Assembly: GCA_017652715.1 (NCBI GenBank) | Contig: JAGCAL010000030.1 | Span: 1 to 14,908, forward strand | Origin: Candidatus Saccharimonadota bacterium | GTDB taxonomy: Bacteria; Patescibacteriota; Saccharimonadia; Saccharimonadales; Saccharimonadaceae | Direction: 5' to 3' | Length of the DNA: 14,908 nt | Shown: positions 13,154 to 14,908 of the stretch, piece by piece | Layout of the letters: each line of letters starts with the position of its first letter | Numbering within the stretch: the stretch's first letter is position 1 | Made by a program: the position numbers and the translations under genes | The notes under the pieces: model-generated | Seen by the model: only the letters and a program-made list of their open reading frames with translations | The model's database searches: none | What the model was told of the DNA's origin: nothing

Positions 13154-13246
13154 CTCTGGGCGGGTCCTGCCGGTTGCTGTCCTCCCCCAAAATTGACAGC
13201 AATTTTGGGGGTCCCCCTCCGCAACCGTCACCCGCCCGCACAGAGT
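13153..13246. repeat. Large nested GC-rich hairpin element
   Basis: Four nested perfect stems: ACTCTG (13153-13158)/CAGAGT (13241-13246); GGGCGGG (13158-13164)/CCCGCCC (13231-13237); CGGTTGC (13171-13177)/GCAACCG (13221-13227); CCCCCAAAATT (13184-13194)/AATTTTGGGGG (13201-13211), loop GACAGC. It fills the space between the rpsU terminator and the adk -10 box. Composition is far more GC-rich than the flanking DNA. It may be a REP/MITE-type palindromic repeat or a regulatory structure; it encodes no protein that I can see. Confidence 0.65.
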
Positions 13247-13247
13247 T

Positions 13248-13268
13248 AAAAAAACTCCCCGAAGGGAG
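13248..13268 (-). terminator. Rho-independent terminator of rpsU (UUCG tetraloop)
   Basis: On the minus strand CTCCC-TTCG-GGGAG (13255-13268 with the adjoining stem base) is followed by seven Ts (13248-13254). It starts 5 nt after the rpsU stop codon. An A-run before the stem means it could also work on the opposite strand. Confidence 0.85.
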
Positions 13269-13273
13269 ATTTT

Positions 13274-13492
13274 TTATTTAAGTCCTAACTTAATTCGCTC
13301 GGTTTTTTCAGCCTTACGCACTTCGCGGATAATAGCTTTCGCACGGCGCTCGCGCTTAGAAATAGGTTTAGAAAAACGCATCTGCGACTTCTTTAGCGGC
13401 ATCATGCCACTCTGTAGGACTTTACGATTAAAGCGACGAATAATGTTTTCGTTAGCTTCGCTTTGGTCTTTTCTTGTAACTTTAATTGCCAT
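13274..13492 (-). CDS. rpsU: 30S ribosomal protein bS21
   Basis: Small-subunit protein near the anti-Shine-Dalgarno end of 16S rRNA, involved in initiation. 72 residues, very basic; IRRFNRKVLQSGMM followed by PLKKSQMRF and the Arg/Lys-rich C-terminus (KRERRAKAIIREVRKAEK) are typical of bS21. It is a single-gene unit: own promoter 10 nt upstream of the ATG and a strong terminator directly after. The start at 13492 has no Shine-Dalgarno; with a TATAAT ending 10 nt before the ATG, the leader would be only 3-4 nt. Confidence 0.95.
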   Translation of the reverse strand: MAIKVTRKDQSEANENIIRRFNRKVLQSGMMPLKKSQMRFSKPISKRERRAKAIIREVRKAEKTERIKLGLK

Positions 13493-13502
13493 ATTGAGAG
13501 AT

Positions 13503-13531
13503 ATTATATCACAGAGTAGCGAGTTTTACAA
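13503..13531 (-). promoter_or_regulatory. Promoter of rpsU
   Basis: On the minus strand TTGTAA (13526-13531), 17-nt spacer, TATAAT (13503-13508), with the upstream extension TGTGA giving TGTGATATAAT, one base different from the ileS and adk boxes. It lies in the 53-nt gap after the FISUMP gene, where no terminator was seen. Confidence 0.65.
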
Positions 13532-13545
13532 TAGAGCGCCAAAGG

Positions 13546-14908
13546 TTAGCGGACGCAGCGAATAGAAAAACCAGTATTCTTGTTCTGGCTACCAGTCCCT
13601 GGCCAAAAAGAGGAGTTAGAAAAATGCAAATTATATGAAACGTAGTAGCTCGTACCAGCTGTACTAGCCCAATAGTAACCGCTGTTACCTCTAGCATACA
13701 TCGACGAATCGAGAAAGTAGCCAGAAGAAATAAAGTCATTTGGGTAGCTAGTGAGGGCAGTCATAGCCGTATCGCCGTTCGTATTTGTCACATTGTTACT
13801 ATAATATGCATAACCATTCGTAGCGCCCTGGTCTGGCTCTTGGTTATTCATAGTGGCTTTAACAAGTACATAGTAATCCGCGGTAGTATTTATAGTTGTT
13901 TGTCCGCCAGTTGGGAGTCTCCAACCGGTTGGACAAATAGATGTAGTGGTGATGGATTGATTATTAGTGTCGTAATGAGATGTATCTGCAATGGCTGCCG
14001 CCCAAGTGTAATAGTTGCCTATAGAGTAGACATTCAAATCATTATCCCATGCCGTCATATTGGTGGCTGGGTTTGCAGTGTTTTGGTTGTTGTAACGCGG
14101 AAAGCGGTAATCAGTGTAGCTTCCGGTAATAGCCGGAGCAGCGGTAGAACCGTTTGTACTGTACAGGCTATTAGCTACCGTACTACTCTTAAAGTTAGAT
14201 GCCTCCGGGTCAGCTAGCCCAATAAAGCTAGAGTTGTAACCTTGCGCCAGCGTCCCGTCAGAGTTATGTGCAGCATCATTATCTAGGCGTAGGTTCTCAA
14301 TCATCCAGCATTTACCGTCAGCCAGTTTAGCTACAGCATAGACGTCGTTATCGCGTTGGTCCTTTAGGGCAGTAACTCTGCCTATAGGCATAGTGGAGTT
14401 GTCCGGACAAGTCCAGCCTTGGAGGTTACCGGCGCTTGGGACCCAAACTGCGTAAAGTGAGAGGCCTGGATTTGGGTCACTATACTGTCCAGCAGTAAAC
14501 GTGATAGTAGCATTAGGACCATAAATGTGATAGCCCGCATTAGCGCCAGTACCATTACCATTAGCGTCGTTTTCGTTTAGGACCCAATCGTATTTGTCAG
14601 ACCAACCAGCAAAGCCGTACCCAGTTCTTTGGAAGTTGCTTGCCCAAAGGTTTGCTGTTGTTGCTGAGCTTGTAATGCTTTGATCACCCATAGAATCTGC
14701 TACACCACTAGCGTTAGGACTGTAGCATATATAGCCGGGATTACATGATACTGGTTGAGTAGGAGCACCAGCATTTGCTGGATGCACCATAGTATACTTT
14801 ACTTTACCAGTATAGGTTCCAGCTAGTTGAGTTGTACGAATGTAGGTTTGATAAGTTGTCTTTAGAGTTGAACCTTCAGCGTTTTGTCCTATATCAGTAG
14901 CAGAGTTA
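13546..14908 (-). CDS. FISUMP-domain surface protein, 3' part (5' end outside window)
   Basis: The frame is open to the window edge without a convincing start, so the ATG at 14790 is probably internal; 453 residues are visible. Residues about 62-156 resemble an InlB B-repeat/Flg_new module (GYGFAGWSDKYDW ... YGPNATITF ... LSLYAVW), preceded by Thr-rich sequence (GTYTGKVKYTM) likely to belong to further extracellular domains. From about 170 to the end is a FISUMP domain (Fibrobacter succinogenes major paralogous domain): DGKCWMIENLRLD at about 197-209, CPTGWRLPTGG, YYWASTAG, and the terminal GFSIRCVR. Cysteines in the FISUMP part may form disulfides. It is rich in Asn/Thr/Ser/Tyr and poor in Lys, typical of exported proteins. 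Such proteins recur in Saccharibacteria; the ligand and role are unknown, with adhesion plausible. No terminator precedes rpsU. Confidence 0.9.
   Translation of the reverse strand, partial: NSATDIGQNAEGSTLKTTYQTYIRTTQLAGTYTGKVKYTMVHPANAGAPTQPVSCNPGYICYSPNASGVADSMGDQSITSSATTANLWASNFQRTGYGFAGWSDKYDWVLNENDANGNGTGANAGYHIYGPNATITFTAGQYSDPNPGLSLYAVWVPSAGNLQGWTCPDNSTMPIGRVTALKDQRDNDVYAVAKLADGKCWMIENLRLDNDAAHNSDGTLAQGYNSSFIGLADPEASNFKSSTVANSLYSTNGSTAAPAITGSYTDYRFPRYNNQNTANPATNMTAWDNDLNVYSIGNYYTWAAAIADTSHYDTNNQSITTTSICPTGWRLPTGGQTTINTTADYYVLVKATMNNQEPDQGATNGYAYYSNNVTNTNGDTAMTALTSYPNDFISSGYFLDSSMYARGNSGYYWASTAGTSYYVSYNLHFSNSSFWPGTGSQNKNTGFSIRCVR

Noticed and set aside
13840..14217. Plus-strand 125-codon ORF
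   Set aside because: Antisense to the FISUMP domain, which has clear family motifs.
1..14908. Alternative genetic code (UGA as Gly or Trp)
   Set aside because: The polymerase gene ends at TGA in a typical ATGA coupling, and no conserved protein contains in-frame TGA.

Overview
The window looks like chromosomal DNA from a Patescibacteria (CPR) member, most likely Saccharibacteria (TM7). The grounds are a eukaryote-like (type 2) IleRS, a DUF5663-like small protein, a very large Thr-rich/coiled-coil membrane protein, a FISUMP-domain surface protein with an InlB/Flg_new-like module, and very tight gene packing. UGA acts as a stop (end of the Y-family polymerase gene), which argues against the UGA=Gly lineages Absconditabacteria and Gracilibacteria. 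This lineage call is inference from recalled family features, not from a search. Every supported gene lies on the minus strand, so transcription runs from high to low coordinates.

Layout in order of transcription: the 3' part of a FISUMP surface protein (13546-14908); rpsU with its own promoter and a UUCG-loop terminator; a large nested GC-rich hairpin; then a compact cluster adk-map-ftsA-ftsZ-nrdR-thioredoxin-like-mscS (13126 down to 7695), with internal promoters before ftsA, ftsZ and mscS. Next come a Y-family DNA polymerase coupled to a small YolD-like partner (7627-6048), ileS (6027-3052), and a 222-bp element with about 27-bp imperfect terminal inverted repeats (2832-3053). A tiny 42-residue gene follows with its own consensus promoter and terminator. 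The last unit has two genes: a DUF5663-like protein, and a long membrane-anchored protein with a Thr/Pro/Glu-rich stalk and a Lys/Ala/Glu coiled coil that runs off the window.

As a system, the central block joins housekeeping functions: nucleotide balance (adk, nrdR), N-terminal Met removal (map), division (ftsA, ftsZ) and osmotic safety (mscS). The two window ends carry cell-surface or envelope proteins that may mediate contact with a host or partner cell.

The most striking regulatory pattern is leaderless or near-leaderless transcription. In ileS, the polymerase gene, mscS and ftsA a TATAAT box ends only 6-7 nt before the best start codon. ftsA additionally has a perfect TTGACA-N17-TATAAT promoter inside the end of map. 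In three of these genes the longest possible ORF starts inside or upstream of the -10 box, so the shorter starts are given here. Other oddities are an NrdR without the four zinc-ribbon cysteines, a thioredoxin-fold protein without CxxC, and two large structured intergenic elements.
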